A stretch of 64,000 nucleotides of DNA from contig CAYQUX010000016.1 in NCBI GenBank assembly GCA_964420995.1, positions 50,640 through 114,639 on the forward strand. Reading direction: 5' to 3'. The notes below the pieces were generated by a model that saw only the letters and a list, made by a program, of their open reading frames with translations, made no database searches and had not been told where the DNA came from. Positions 16,580 to 26,093 of the stretch are shown here, in pieces. The DNA comes from Leptolinea sp964420995. GTDB taxonomy: Bacteria > Chloroflexota > Anaerolineae > Anaerolineales > Anaerolineaceae. Each line of letters starts with the position of its first letter. Position 1 is the first letter of the stretch. The position numbers were made by a program, and so were the translations under genes.

Positions 16580-19418
16580 ATTTTTTACACGCGCTGTTCG
16601 CCCACTTAAAGAAACGCGGGCAATAGGCCATGGAAACTTCATGTTTTCCCGCTTCGAGCCGCACACTCTTAAATGTGCCGAATAACCTCTCGATTTTTGC
16701 GGGTTTCCCGTCCACAGTGGCAATCCAATTCTCATCCCAGTTGTCGACAAAAGTCAGGTATCCGTTTTCAGGAACATTGACATCGACCAGCAGGTGATCG
16801 CCGGTGTAATCATGTACCACCGGTTCAATCGAAAATCCATGTGCGTCCATGAGGAAATTCGCGATACTTTTCTGCTCGATGGAACGGCTGAAGAAGAAAC
16901 GATTCCCGTCTATCACACCCAGCAATACGTCCCGCAGGGGGGTGTCATTTTCAGGCTGGAAGTAGAAATCCTGGTAGCGCGCGAAGTGCCACTTGGGCGG
17001 ACTGCCAACCGAGAAGGATGGCGAGAGGGTCAGGGTTGAGTCTTCATTCTTACGCGGGGTCCCAATGGATATTTCCGTCATCCGTTGATAGTTGCCTGGC
17101 TTACGAATTTCACGGGTTACAAAACCATTGTTCCATAACCACGGTCCGCCATACCAGAGATTCGCGAGTGAGAAAAGCCCAAGTCCGGCGGCCAATACCA
17201 ATTTCTGAGAAGGTTGAATAAAAAATTTCCAGAGTAGAAGAAGAACAAGAATCCCGGAAACCAGGCTGAAGGCCATATATGAATAACTGTATACCGCGGA
17301 CAAGGAAAGCGGGTCAGGGATCACGTTTTGATGCAAAACGTTCGCCGCGGTTTGGATGAGGTTCATCACGCGGGGGATGAAATACAGTTCCCAATACTCA
17401 TCCATCGAGCCGCGTGAAAACGCCACCCATTGGAAAACCAGACTGAAAACAGTTACAGCGGCCAATGGCAGCCAGCTCCACAGGGCGACCCGCGATTTTC
17501 CGGAAACCCGGTAACCCAGAACACATTCAAAATCCGCCAGGGCGTAAGCCAGGAGAAGAGAAAGGCCCGGCAGCAGAGCGATGCTCAGGCGGCCCCAGCC
17601 GCGAAGCGCGGAAAATTCGGGAAGAATTTTGTAAAAAAACAGGAACAAATAGGATTGTTCCCCATAGGAGATGTAGTTGAGAAAGACCAGCCAGCCCAGC
17701 AGTGCGGCTTTTACCGGCCAGCCGCGGCGTTCGGTTACCCCGGTGGGTTCGGTTTCACCGGCTGCCTTCTGCGGATGGGCCAGGTAGAGGGTCATCAGAG
17801 CCAGCCCCAGCGCGCCAAAGTAGAACCAGCCTTCCGGACGGGCGGCTGTGGGATACACCAGAGACTCCAGCGTGTCCTGGAAATCGAAGGGATACATGGT
17901 GGCATGCTGGAAGTCATCTCCCGCGCGGCCGGAGGTCTGGGTGATGGTTTGGCTCATATGCCACAGATAAGGCGCGCAAATTAACACCGCAGCCAGTGAG
18001 GCAGTGAGAAATCCGGAAATGAACCGCCGCCAGTCTGGTTGTTCCATGGCAAATATCACCTGCCTGACCCGCGGGATGAGCATGAAAACAAGGTAGGGCG
18101 CCGCCAGAAAGGGAAGGTAATATACATAGTACGGATAGCCGGCCGTGAACAGGCAGATCAACGAGAAACACAACCCGGCGGACCAGCGCCAGATGGTCTT
18201 CCAGTCTCGCGTGGTGAAAAGTTTCGTTAATGCCAGCAGAATCCACGGATACCAGGCGGCTTCATGTGCCGCGTTGGTAAAACGAAGCAACTCTGTCATT
18301 TTGTAGCTGAGTGCCATGGTCAGGGCGGCAATAACAGCATGACGTTTTTCAACACGCAACGACCGCAGCCAGACGTACAACCCGAGAGAAAACCAGCTGA
18401 TGGCGGCAACCGTGTAAACCTGGTGATCCAGCCGGGTGTAACCACCGTTTATCTTATAGAAGAATGCCAGAATCAGATTGAACGGATAGATGGCCTGCGC
18501 GAGCGGATTGGAAAAAAATGGATAGCCGGCGCCTTCGGAAGGTGACCATAACAGGAAATGGCCGTTGGACAGATAATCCAGCAGATAGGTTTTGTAAACA
18601 TAGTAAAACGGGCCGAAATCATTCCCCAGGGCGACATTATGCCCGGCCAGGGTGGTGATGTAAGGCAGCAGGAAAACCATCGGCACAACGGCCGCCAACG
18701 TCGCCGCAGCCTGGCGGGATAACAACAGGTAGAAAACCGCGGTCAACAACACTACCTCGCACAACGCGAGAAGAATGGAGAGAAACCCAAACAGAATGGA
18801 TGGATTCCCCAGCGAGGCAGGGAAGGGTTTAAATACTATGTAATCAGGCAGTGGGGCGAAAAGGTCAAGCGAATGGGTTTGCCCCTGGAGCGTGATGGTC
18901 GCTGAGCCCTGTTCAGGCAGGTTAAAAAAAACCAGCTCGACCGGCACATCCAAATTCCCCGCAAACGTTAAACGGTCGGGTTCGGTCCCCGTTTGTATCC
19001 AGCCATAATCACTCAATTGCCACCCACCGGATGGCTGGAATTGATCCAATGGTATGGTTTTGTTTCCTGAAAGTACTTCGACCAGGCGTGTCTGTTCCGG
19101 GCCGCTGATTTCAATCTGGAAGGCGGAAGAAAACACGGGTGGCTGCCAGTGGAAAACCACGAGGCAAATCAATGCAGCGAGTCCGCTCAGAAAGAGGATC
19201 TTTCCACGGACATCTTTCCTGACGATCAACGAAGGCCATTTATTTGTCAAAAGCCTGAGAAGAATAAAGATCACAAACCATATTGCAGTGATCAGGCTGA
19301 TCTTCTGAAGTAGAGGTTTGTGAAATACATCAAACCACCGGCAGGCGATGGAGTACGCGGCGGGAAAAGAAAAAATTGCGATGTACAGGCGTTCCCATGC
19401 AAATAACCGATTTCTCAT
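16578..19418 (-). CDS. YfhO-like multi-pass membrane protein (GT-C type)
   Basis: 946 residues from the ATG at 19418; the frame is open up to 19565 but that would overlap the divergent gene. An N-terminal helix pair and a periplasmic beta segment are followed by a conserved loop, GNDFGPFYYVYK and HFLLWSPSEGAGYPFFSNP, like that of YfhO-family proteins, then about 12 membrane helices and a C-terminal extracytoplasmic domain. YfhO of Gram-positives modifies lipoteichoic acid with GlcNAc; Chloroflexota homologues are uncharacterised. A TATAAT ends 7 nt before the ATG, with no Shine-Dalgarno. Convergent with dnaK. Confidence 0.75.
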   Translation of the reverse strand: MRNRLFAWERLYIAIFSFPAAYSIACRWFDVFHKPLLQKISLITAIWFVIFILLRLLTNKWPSLIVRKDVRGKILFLSGLAALICLVVFHWQPPVFSSAFQIEISGPEQTRLVEVLSGNKTIPLDQFQPSGGWQLSDYGWIQTGTEPDRLTFAGNLDVPVELVFFNLPEQGSATITLQGQTHSLDLFAPLPDYIVFKPFPASLGNPSILFGFLSILLALCEVVLLTAVFYLLLSRQAAATLAAVVPMVFLLPYITTLAGHNVALGNDFGPFYYVYKTYLLDYLSNGHFLLWSPSEGAGYPFFSNPLAQAIYPFNLILAFFYKINGGYTRLDHQVYTVAAISWFSLGLYVWLRSLRVEKRHAVIAALTMALSYKMTELLRFTNAAHEAAWYPWILLALTKLFTTRDWKTIWRWSAGLCFSLICLFTAGYPYYVYYLPFLAAPYLVFMLIPRVRQVIFAMEQPDWRRFISGFLTASLAAVLICAPYLWHMSQTITQTSGRAGDDFQHATMYPFDFQDTLESLVYPTAARPEGWFYFGALGLALMTLYLAHPQKAAGETEPTGVTERRGWPVKAALLGWLVFLNYISYGEQSYLFLFFYKILPEFSALRGWGRLSIALLPGLSLLLAYALADFECVLGYRVSGKSRVALWSWLPLAAVTVFSLVFQWVAFSRGSMDEYWELYFIPRVMNLIQTAANVLHQNVIPDPLSLSAVYSYSYMAFSLVSGILVLLLLWKFFIQPSQKLVLAAGLGLFSLANLWYGGPWLWNNGFVTREIRKPGNYQRMTEISIGTPRKNEDSTLTLSPSFSVGSPPKWHFARYQDFYFQPENDTPLRDVLLGVIDGNRFFFSRSIEQKSIANFLMDAHGFSIEPVVHDYTGDHLLVDVNVPENGYLTFVDNWDENWIATVDGKPAKIERLFGTFKSVRLEAGKHEVSMAYCPRFFKWANSACKK

Positions 19419-19425
19419 GCAGGTT

Positions 19426-19470
19426 ATTATAGCCGAGGCGAAAATATTCTCAGAAAGCGGGTGATATAAT
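19426..19470. promoter_or_regulatory. Back-to-back leaderless promoters
   Basis: A minus-strand TATAAT (19431-19426) lies 7 nt before the YfhO-like start at 19418. A plus-strand TATAAT (19465-19470), with an upstream TG making an extended -10, lies 6 nt before the C39-protein start at 19477. Only 33 nt separate the two boxes, so polymerases would compete for overlapping upstream regions. Confidence 0.6.
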
Positions 19471-19476
19471 CCCGAT

Positions 19477-20793
19477 ATGTCAATAACCACACCCCGCAGG
19501 CGCAGGAGACGGCGTTCCAATCTCCCACAGATCATACTTGCTCTGATCGTTGTAGCCGCCATCATTTATTTCATCCCTCCGGTAAAAACCCGTGTGGATG
19601 GGCGTCTTTACCTGTGGCGGCTGCAATTCCTGGCGTTGGTTCGTGCGCCGGAAAAAGAGGAGTTTGTTCCACAACAGAATGTTACGCCGGCTGACACACC
19701 GGTGGTTACCCTGCCGGCAACTCTCACTCCCACCAGCGCTCCGACGCTGGTACCCGAGACGGGTACACCGGTTCCATCGCTTGTTCCGACGAGTTCCGCC
19801 ACCCCGCTTCCTTCTCAGGTCGTTCTCAAAGGTGTGCGCTACATGGATCAACACGGCATCCATAATTACTGCGCGCCTTCCACTCTGGGCATGGCGCTTT
19901 CCTACTGGGGGTGGAAGGGTACACGTACCGATGTGGGTAAAGCGGTCAAGCCCTATGATGAAGATTACAATGTGATGCCCTATGAACTGGCGAATTACGC
20001 TGTCAACAATGCCGGTTTGCAGGCTGTCACGCGCATTGGCGGCACAGTTGACCTCGCCCGCAACCTGGTGGCCGGAGGATTCCCGGTATTGGTCGAAGTA
20101 GGTGAATATCAGCTTGATCTGGCCAATGCGGTGAGCTGGATGGGTCATTACCTGCTGATCACCGGTTATGATGATGCGAAAGGCGAGTTTATCGTTCAAG
20201 ACGCATATAAAGGTCAGAACCAGAAAATCAAATACGCCAATCTGGAAAGCGACTGGCGGAATTTCAATTTTGTGTATGTGGTTGTCTATCCTCAGGATAA
20301 GGAACCACAGGTTCAAGCCATTATGGGTGCCATGTGGGATGAAACCACAGCCAACCGGGCAGCGTATGACCGTGCCAATCAGGAAATTGGCCAATTGACA
20401 GACATCAACCTGTATTACGCGTGGTTCAATCGGGGGACTGCCATGGTCAAACTGCAGGATTACGCGGGTGCGGGGCAGGCGTATGACCAGGCGTTTGCTA
20501 TTTACAAAACCCTGCCCGAAGATACTCGTCCGTACCGCATGGTCTGGTATCAGACCGGACCTTACCAGGCGTATTACTACTCCGGCCGCTATCAGGATGT
20601 GATCAGTCTGGCGGATCTTACACTGAGCCTGACCTCACACCTGGGGTTGGAAGAATCCAATTACTGGCGCGCCATGGGGTATGCCGCCATCGGCAAACGC
20701 GATCTGGCTATTAAAGACCTGCGCACCAGTCTGGATATCCACCCGAATTTTGAACCCAGTCTGCTGGAAATGCAGGCACTTGGAGCGAATTAA
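19477..20793 (+). CDS. Membrane-anchored C39-family peptidase with TPR tail
   Basis: 438 residues. A very basic N-terminus (seven consecutive Arg) and one membrane helix (about 17-32) are followed by a Thr/Pro-rich stalk (about 65-110), then a Peptidase_C39_2-like papain-fold domain (about 115-265) with the catalytic Cys in NYCAPS and His in GHYLLITGY. The C-terminal part (about 285-435) has TPR-like repeats (YYAWFNRGTAMVKL; YWRAMGYAAIGKRDLAIKDL). No ABC transporter domain is attached, so it is not a bacteriocin exporter; it is more likely an extracytoplasmic cysteine peptidase. Substrate unknown. Leaderless start as judged from TATAAT-N6-ATG. Confidence 0.78.
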   Translation: MSITTPRRRRRRRSNLPQIILALIVVAAIIYFIPPVKTRVDGRLYLWRLQFLALVRAPEKEEFVPQQNVTPADTPVVTLPATLTPTSAPTLVPETGTPVPSLVPTSSATPLPSQVVLKGVRYMDQHGIHNYCAPSTLGMALSYWGWKGTRTDVGKAVKPYDEDYNVMPYELANYAVNNAGLQAVTRIGGTVDLARNLVAGGFPVLVEVGEYQLDLANAVSWMGHYLLITGYDDAKGEFIVQDAYKGQNQKIKYANLESDWRNFNFVYVVVYPQDKEPQVQAIMGAMWDETTANRAAYDRANQEIGQLTDINLYYAWFNRGTAMVKLQDYAGAGQAYDQAFAIYKTLPEDTRPYRMVWYQTGPYQAYYYSGRYQDVISLADLTLSLTSHLGLEESNYWRAMGYAAIGKRDLAIKDLRTSLDIHPNFEPSLLEMQALGAN

Positions 20794-20835
20794 GCTCCCT
20801 AAAATTTTCTTGTAAATGTGATATTCTTAAATAGA

Positions 20836-20849
20836 AAAGGCGCGCCTTT
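20836..20849. repeat. 14-bp perfect palindrome AAAGGCGCGCCTTT
   Basis: A self-complementary site in the 138-nt gap before sbcD. It could be a protein-binding site for the sbc operon. It lacks a loop and a T-run, so it is not a usual terminator. No promoter is clear in this gap. Confidence 0.35.
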
Positions 20850-20931
20850 GTCGCGTTTGTTTGCCTGCTTGAAATACCTTTTATCCCAAAATCTGTCTGC
20901 ATACCATTAAGAATTGAACGACACATAAACC

Positions 20932-22176
20932 ATGCGAATTCTTCATTTTGCCGATGCTCATATTGATATAGCCAGCCAGAGAAGACGGGATCCTGAAAGT
21001 GGGATGCCCATTCGCGTGCTGGATTTTCTTAAAGCGCTGGATGCCATTATCGACACAGCCATAAACGAGAAAGTGGACCTGGTGCTCTTTGCCGGGGACG
21101 CCTACAAAGACCGCACGCCCGTACCCACTTACCAGCGGGAATGGGGCAGACGTATCATGCGGTTGTCGCAGGCCGGCATTCCCACATTGCTGCTGGTGGG
21201 CAACCATGACCTGCCGCCAACCTCAAACCGCGCCAACGCGTTGCAGGAATTTGACACGCTTTCGGTTCCGCATGTCACCGTGCTGTCAAAACCCAGATTT
21301 CTCAAACCGGCTGATCTGGGAGGCCTGCCATTGCAGGTTATAGCCCTTCCATGGATCTCACGATCAGGGATGATGGCTACCCTGGCCGAGCGGGGGGATA
21401 CACAAAGCGATGCCATCGAAGAAATTGGCAAGATATTACATTCTATTGTGACCGAATGGATGAATACGTCTGATCCGGCTTATCCGCTCATCCTGACCGC
21501 GCATGGCATGGTGGACGGCGCCGTATTGGGATCGGAGCGTACCATCAGCCTGGGGAGCGATCTGACCTTCCCTGGCGCGCTGATGCGTGACCCGCGGCTG
21601 GCCTATTCCGCGCTGGGGCATGTGCATAAATACCAGGACTTGAACGCCGGAGGACAGCCGCCGGTGGTTTACTCGGGGTCAATTGAACGTGTTGATTTTG
21701 GCGAAGTCCAGGATGACAAAGGTTTTGTCATCGCCACTGTGGAAAAGGATAAGCCAACCGTTGTCGAACGGCGGGTGTTAAATGGCCGCAAATTCATAGA
21801 CCGCTATATTCGGCTGGAAAATGCGGAAGATGTCGCCGCGAAAACCAGGGAAATCATGCCTTCACGGGATGAAATGGATGGAGCCATTTTCAGGCTTACA
21901 ATGGATTATCAACGTGACTTGGAACCCCAGATCGATGAGGCTTCCATCAGGGAGTCCGCTGCATCAACATTGGAGTTTCACCTGGTGCGAAAAGTGAGAA
22001 TGGAAGCCCGTTCACGGGTGGCTGACGGCGTGGGCATGAGCCAGATGAATATGCCGGATCAATTGGATACCTACTGGAAAGCGTCTAAAGTTGAACGGGA
22101 AGATCGGGAAATTCTCAACAAACTGGCGCGATCCATATTCGCGTCAGTCGATGGTGTAAATGATGTTCAGGCCTGA
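20932..22176 (+). CDS. sbcD: SbcD-like nuclease subunit
   Basis: 414 residues. Calcineurin-like phosphoesterase motifs are complete: FADAHID (DxH), FAGDAYKDR, GNHDLPP, a later TAHGMV and GHVHKYQ. With SbcC it forms the Mre11-Rad50-type complex that cleaves hairpins and protein-blocked DNA ends. Together with sbcC, two genes later, the assignment is firm. No Shine-Dalgarno is seen before the ATG at 20932. Confidence 0.9.
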   Translation: MRILHFADAHIDIASQRRRDPESGMPIRVLDFLKALDAIIDTAINEKVDLVLFAGDAYKDRTPVPTYQREWGRRIMRLSQAGIPTLLLVGNHDLPPTSNRANALQEFDTLSVPHVTVLSKPRFLKPADLGGLPLQVIALPWISRSGMMATLAERGDTQSDAIEEIGKILHSIVTEWMNTSDPAYPLILTAHGMVDGAVLGSERTISLGSDLTFPGALMRDPRLAYSALGHVHKYQDLNAGGQPPVVYSGSIERVDFGEVQDDKGFVIATVEKDKPTVVERRVLNGRKFIDRYIRLENAEDVAAKTREIMPSRDEMDGAIFRLTMDYQRDLEPQIDEASIRESAASTLEFHLVRKVRMEARSRVADGVGMSQMNMPDQLDTYWKASKVEREDREILNKLARSIFASVDGVNDVQA

Positions 22177-22196
22177 TCGAGTTTTAGGGGAGATGG

Positions 22197-23513
22197 ATGA
22201 ACGGTAACTGGCTCGAAGTACTACTGATTTTTTTCATGATCTTTCTAAACGGTCTCTTTGCCATGACCGAAATAGCCCTGGTGTCTGTACGCAAATCGCG
22301 CGTGGAACAGCAGGCGGAGGATGGCAACAGGGACGCGAAAACAGCCCTGGAATTGATCGAATCGCCGAACCGTTTTCTTTCCACCGTACAGATCGGAATA
22401 TCCCTGGTGGGCGTGTTTGCCGGTGCTCTGGGCGGCGCCAGTTTTGCCGACCAACTGGCCGTCTGGCTGGATAAAATTCCCGCGCTGGTTCCCTACAGCC
22501 ATGGTATTTCGCTGGTCATAGTGGTGTTGATCATCACCTATTTCTCGCTGGTCATCGGCGAGTTGATCCCCAAACGTCTGGCGTTGCAGTCTTCCGAAAA
22601 GATCACCCTGGCTATGGCCAGGCCGATGAAGTTCCTGTCGCGATTGGTTTCGCCCGTGGTGAACCTGCTGGCCAGCTCAACAGAACTGGGCTTGAAATTA
22701 TTTGGCATCAAAGGTAACCAGGAATCACCGGTCTCGGATGAAGAGATCATGCTGCTGGTAGAGCAGGCTCGCGAGACTGGAACCGTGCAGGACGTGGAAC
22801 AGGACATGGTGGAAAGCGTTTTCCGCCTGGGCGACCGCCGGGCGGACGCCATAATGACTCCGCGCGTCGATCTGGTCTGGTTGGACCTGCAGGAATCGCT
22901 GGATGAGAATATCAGAAAGGTGCTGGCATCCAGTCATTCCCTTTTTCCGGTGGGTGACGGCAGTCTTGATGATGTCACCGGCATTGTGCGTGCCAAGGAA
23001 CTGGTAGGCCGCAAACTGAACGGTGAAGCCGTCGAGTTGGCCAACCTGGTAATACCCCCCACATTTGTTCCGGAAAGCATGCCGGCGCTAAAAGTGCTGG
23101 AACTGCTCAAAATTCCCGGCAACCGCGCCGCGCTGGTGATCGATGAATATGGCGGGCTGCAGGGAATGATCACGCTGTCAGATGTGCTTCAGGCTATCAT
23201 CGGGGATGTTCCTGTTCCCGGTGAATCATTTGAACCGCAGGTTGTGCGGCGCGAAGATGGCTCTTACCTGTTTGACGGCCAGCTTCAAATCGACATGCTC
23301 AAGGATATCCTTGACCTGGACGAATTACCGGAGGAAAACCATGCCGGCTTCCAGACACTGGGCGGATTTATGATGAATCAAATGGGAGAAATCCCTTCCG
23401 CCGGCCAGCATTTTGAATGGGAAGGCTTGCGGTTTGAGGTGGTGGATATGGACGGCCGCCGGGTGGATAAAGTGCTGGTAACACCGGTGGAAACCCCCGA
23501 AGAATACGAATAG
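22197..23513 (+). CDS. CNNM/CBS (HlyC/CorC-type) membrane transporter
   Basis: 438 residues. An N-terminal DUF21 membrane domain (about four helices, residues 1-150, with SLVIGELIPKRLAL) is followed by a pair of CBS domains (about 205-335; VMTPR-like IMTPRVDLVWLD, and DEYGGLQGMITLSDVL) and a C-terminal CorC/HlyC domain (about 350-435). The family exports or regulates Mg2+ and Co2+. It sits between sbcD and sbcC with gaps of 20 and 12 nt, an unusual insertion in a nuclease operon. A GGGGAG Shine-Dalgarno precedes it. Confidence 0.88.
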   Translation: MNGNWLEVLLIFFMIFLNGLFAMTEIALVSVRKSRVEQQAEDGNRDAKTALELIESPNRFLSTVQIGISLVGVFAGALGGASFADQLAVWLDKIPALVPYSHGISLVIVVLIITYFSLVIGELIPKRLALQSSEKITLAMARPMKFLSRLVSPVVNLLASSTELGLKLFGIKGNQESPVSDEEIMLLVEQARETGTVQDVEQDMVESVFRLGDRRADAIMTPRVDLVWLDLQESLDENIRKVLASSHSLFPVGDGSLDDVTGIVRAKELVGRKLNGEAVELANLVIPPTFVPESMPALKVLELLKIPGNRAALVIDEYGGLQGMITLSDVLQAIIGDVPVPGESFEPQVVRREDGSYLFDGQLQIDMLKDILDLDELPEENHAGFQTLGGFMMNQMGEIPSAGQHFEWEGLRFEVVDMDGRRVDKVLVTPVETPEEYE

Positions 23514-23525
23514 ACGGAGACATCG

Positions 23526-26093
23526 ATGATCCCTGTTCACATGCAAATCAAGGGATTCTTATCCTACCGGGAAGAGGCGGATATTGACTTTTCCCACTTT
23601 AACCTGGCCTGTATTTCCGGGGCAAATGGTGCCGGGAAATCGTCCCTGTTGGATGCCATGACCTGGGTGCTGTTTGGCAACGCGCGGCGAAGTGACGATT
23701 CTGTGATTAATATGGCATCAGATTCCGCGCGGGTCATTCTGGAGTTCCTGTATGAAGGGGCAACCTATCGGGTAGTCCGGGAAAAATTTCGCAACAAGAC
23801 AGGAACACTGGAGTTTAATGTTCGCATGGCAGATGGACGTTGGAATGTTCTGACCGCAGAATCCATGCGCAAGACCGAAACGAAAATCAATGAGACCCTG
23901 AAGATGGATTATGAAACGTTCATCAACGCTTCGTTTTTCCTTCAGGGAAAAGCTGACCAGTTCGCCCAGCAAAGGCCATCTGAGCGCAAGAGGATTCTGA
24001 GCTCCATCCTGGGATTGGAACGGTGGGAAATGTACAGGGAAGAGGCCGCATCCCGCCGGAAGGGGATTCAGGCTGAAATTGAACGACTGAATGGTAGTCT
24101 GGGTGAGATTCAGGCAGAACTGGGGGAAGAAGAAGAGCGGAGGAAGAAACTGGCTGCACTGGAAAAAGAATGTGATCAGATTTCCCGTGAACGCGGTACA
24201 TTAGAGACATCTGTTCAAAGCAATGAGCGCCTAGCAATCGCCCTGAAAAACCAGAACGATGCCATCAATCGTATGGATACCGACCTGAGAACATTCACAA
24301 CCCGGCGCGACCAACAAACCGCCAGTATGAATGACCGTCAGCAGGAGATCAACAAAGCAGAATTGCTTCTGGCCGGAGAAGCGGAAATAGAAAAAGAGTA
24401 CAGGCAATGGGAATCTATTCGTTCGGAAAAGGAACGGCTGGACGTACTTTCTTCGCGGTTCCATCAACTGGATATGCAACGTCAGTCCCCGATGCGGCAG
24501 ATCGCGGAAGAAAAAGGGCGTCTGGAACAGGAAGCCTCCAGTTGGCAACGGCTTCAGGATGACATTAGTACGGCGAAAAAGAATCTTGAGGCGTTGGAGA
24601 AAGGTCTGCCTTCACAGGACGTGCGTTTTGCGGAGTTAACCACCCTGGCGGAATCCCGCCCCGGTGTGGAACGTGAACGTGAACTCGTATTGGACACAAA
24701 AGCCCGTCTGGAAGCCGAAAATGGCAGTTTGAAAACCAGTATGGATGATTTGCGTGACCGCATGGATCAACTGCAAGCCGCCGGTGGCGCGGATTGCCCA
24801 TTGTGCGGGCAGGCGTTGACCGCGGATCATCGGCAGGAGTTACTGGCCAGCCTGCAAAAAGAAGGCCGCGCGCAGGCAGATGCCCACCGGGCAAATCAGC
24901 AGCGTATTAAAGAGAAAATGGCGGAAAACGCCGCGCTTGAAACCCGCCTTCGTGAATGCGATCAAGCCTTACGGGAAGCGCAGGAAGTCCGCCGCGCGTT
25001 GGATCAGGCTCACGCGAGCATTGAAATGTTGAAAAAGAAGATCCAGGATTTGGATGCTGAGGCAGCCAGAGCCGGGAAAGCCCACGACCTGGTTGCGACC
25101 GGTCAGTATGCCGCTGAGGCTCACGCGTCAGTGAATGCGATTACGCGTCAGATGGACGATCTCGGGTTTGACCCGGCCCAACTGGAATCCGTGACCCGTC
25201 AGGAAGTGGAATTGCGGGCTGTGGCAGAGAAGAAACAGGCTATCGCGGAGGCAAAAGCCAGCCTTGAACCACTCAAACGTGAAATGGTATCCATGCGTGA
25301 CCAACTTGCGGAGACCGCCGCTGAGATCACCCGGCGGGAGAAGGAACTGAAGGAAGCCCGCGAACGTCTGGAGGAACAATCCAGCGGTTTGCCTGATCTT
25401 GTTGCCCTGCGACGGGATTTGGACAACCTGAAAGACGAGGAAAACAGGTTGAGGTCTGCGGTTGGCGAAGCCCGCCAGGATGTCCTGGTGTTGGAGAAGC
25501 AGCGCGAGCGTCTGCAGCAAAACATGGAGAAACAATCCGTGTTAAATCAGGAAATTGTCCGCCTGAGAAATTTGGAAAAAGCCTTCGGCAAAGACGGTGT
25601 TCAGGCGTTACTTATCGAGGAAGCGCTGCCTGAGATTGAAAGCCAGGCGAATGAGATTCTGGATGGATTGAGCGGCGGCAGTATGTCTGTGCAGATTGCC
25701 ACCCAGAAAGATTACAAAGACCGCAATCGGGATGATAAACAGGAAACTCTTGACATTCTGATCAGCGATAACGCAGGAAGCCGTGCGTATGAATTATTCT
25801 CCGGTGGCGAAGCGTTCCGCGTGAATTTTGCCATCCGTCTGGCGCTTTCAAGGATACTGGCCAAACGGGCCGGGGCCCGCCTGCAAACGTTGGTTATTGA
25901 CGAAGGTCTTGGCAGCCAGGATGTCGACGGCCGCCAGCGTTTGATAGAAACAATCAACCAGGTGAAGGCAGATTTTGCCAGAATTCTGGTGATCACCCAT
26001 CTGGAAGAGCTGAAGGATGCCTTCCCCGCGCGCATTGAGGTGGAAAAGACACCACTTGGCTCGAAGGTGAACGTGTTCGATGACTACTCCTGA
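23526..26093 (+). CDS. sbcC: SbcC-like SMC/Rad50 ATPase
   Basis: 855 residues. An N-terminal Walker A (GANGAGKSSLLDAM) and Q-loop region (FFLQGKADQFAQQ), long coiled coils, a zinc hook CPLC near residues 424-427, then a second coil and the C-terminal signature ELFSGGEAFRVNFAIRLALS and Walker B LQTLVIDEGLGSQD. This is the full Rad50-like layout, shorter than E. coli SbcC (about 1050 residues). It partners SbcD. Its end overlaps the first glycosyltransferase by 14 nt. Confidence 0.93.
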   Translation: MIPVHMQIKGFLSYREEADIDFSHFNLACISGANGAGKSSLLDAMTWVLFGNARRSDDSVINMASDSARVILEFLYEGATYRVVREKFRNKTGTLEFNVRMADGRWNVLTAESMRKTETKINETLKMDYETFINASFFLQGKADQFAQQRPSERKRILSSILGLERWEMYREEAASRRKGIQAEIERLNGSLGEIQAELGEEEERRKKLAALEKECDQISRERGTLETSVQSNERLAIALKNQNDAINRMDTDLRTFTTRRDQQTASMNDRQQEINKAELLLAGEAEIEKEYRQWESIRSEKERLDVLSSRFHQLDMQRQSPMRQIAEEKGRLEQEASSWQRLQDDISTAKKNLEALEKGLPSQDVRFAELTTLAESRPGVERERELVLDTKARLEAENGSLKTSMDDLRDRMDQLQAAGGADCPLCGQALTADHRQELLASLQKEGRAQADAHRANQQRIKEKMAENAALETRLRECDQALREAQEVRRALDQAHASIEMLKKKIQDLDAEAARAGKAHDLVATGQYAAEAHASVNAITRQMDDLGFDPAQLESVTRQEVELRAVAEKKQAIAEAKASLEPLKREMVSMRDQLAETAAEITRREKELKEARERLEEQSSGLPDLVALRRDLDNLKDEENRLRSAVGEARQDVLVLEKQRERLQQNMEKQSVLNQEIVRLRNLEKAFGKDGVQALLIEEALPEIESQANEILDGLSGGSMSVQIATQKDYKDRNRDDKQETLDILISDNAGSRAYELFSGGEAFRVNFAIRLALSRILAKRAGARLQTLVIDEGLGSQDVDGRQRLIETINQVKADFARILVITHLEELKDAFPARIEVEKTPLGSKVNVFDDYS

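Noticed and set aside
19480..20394. Minus-strand ORF of 304 codons
   Set aside because: Antisense to the C39 peptidase gene; rich in Arg, Cys and His with no motif.
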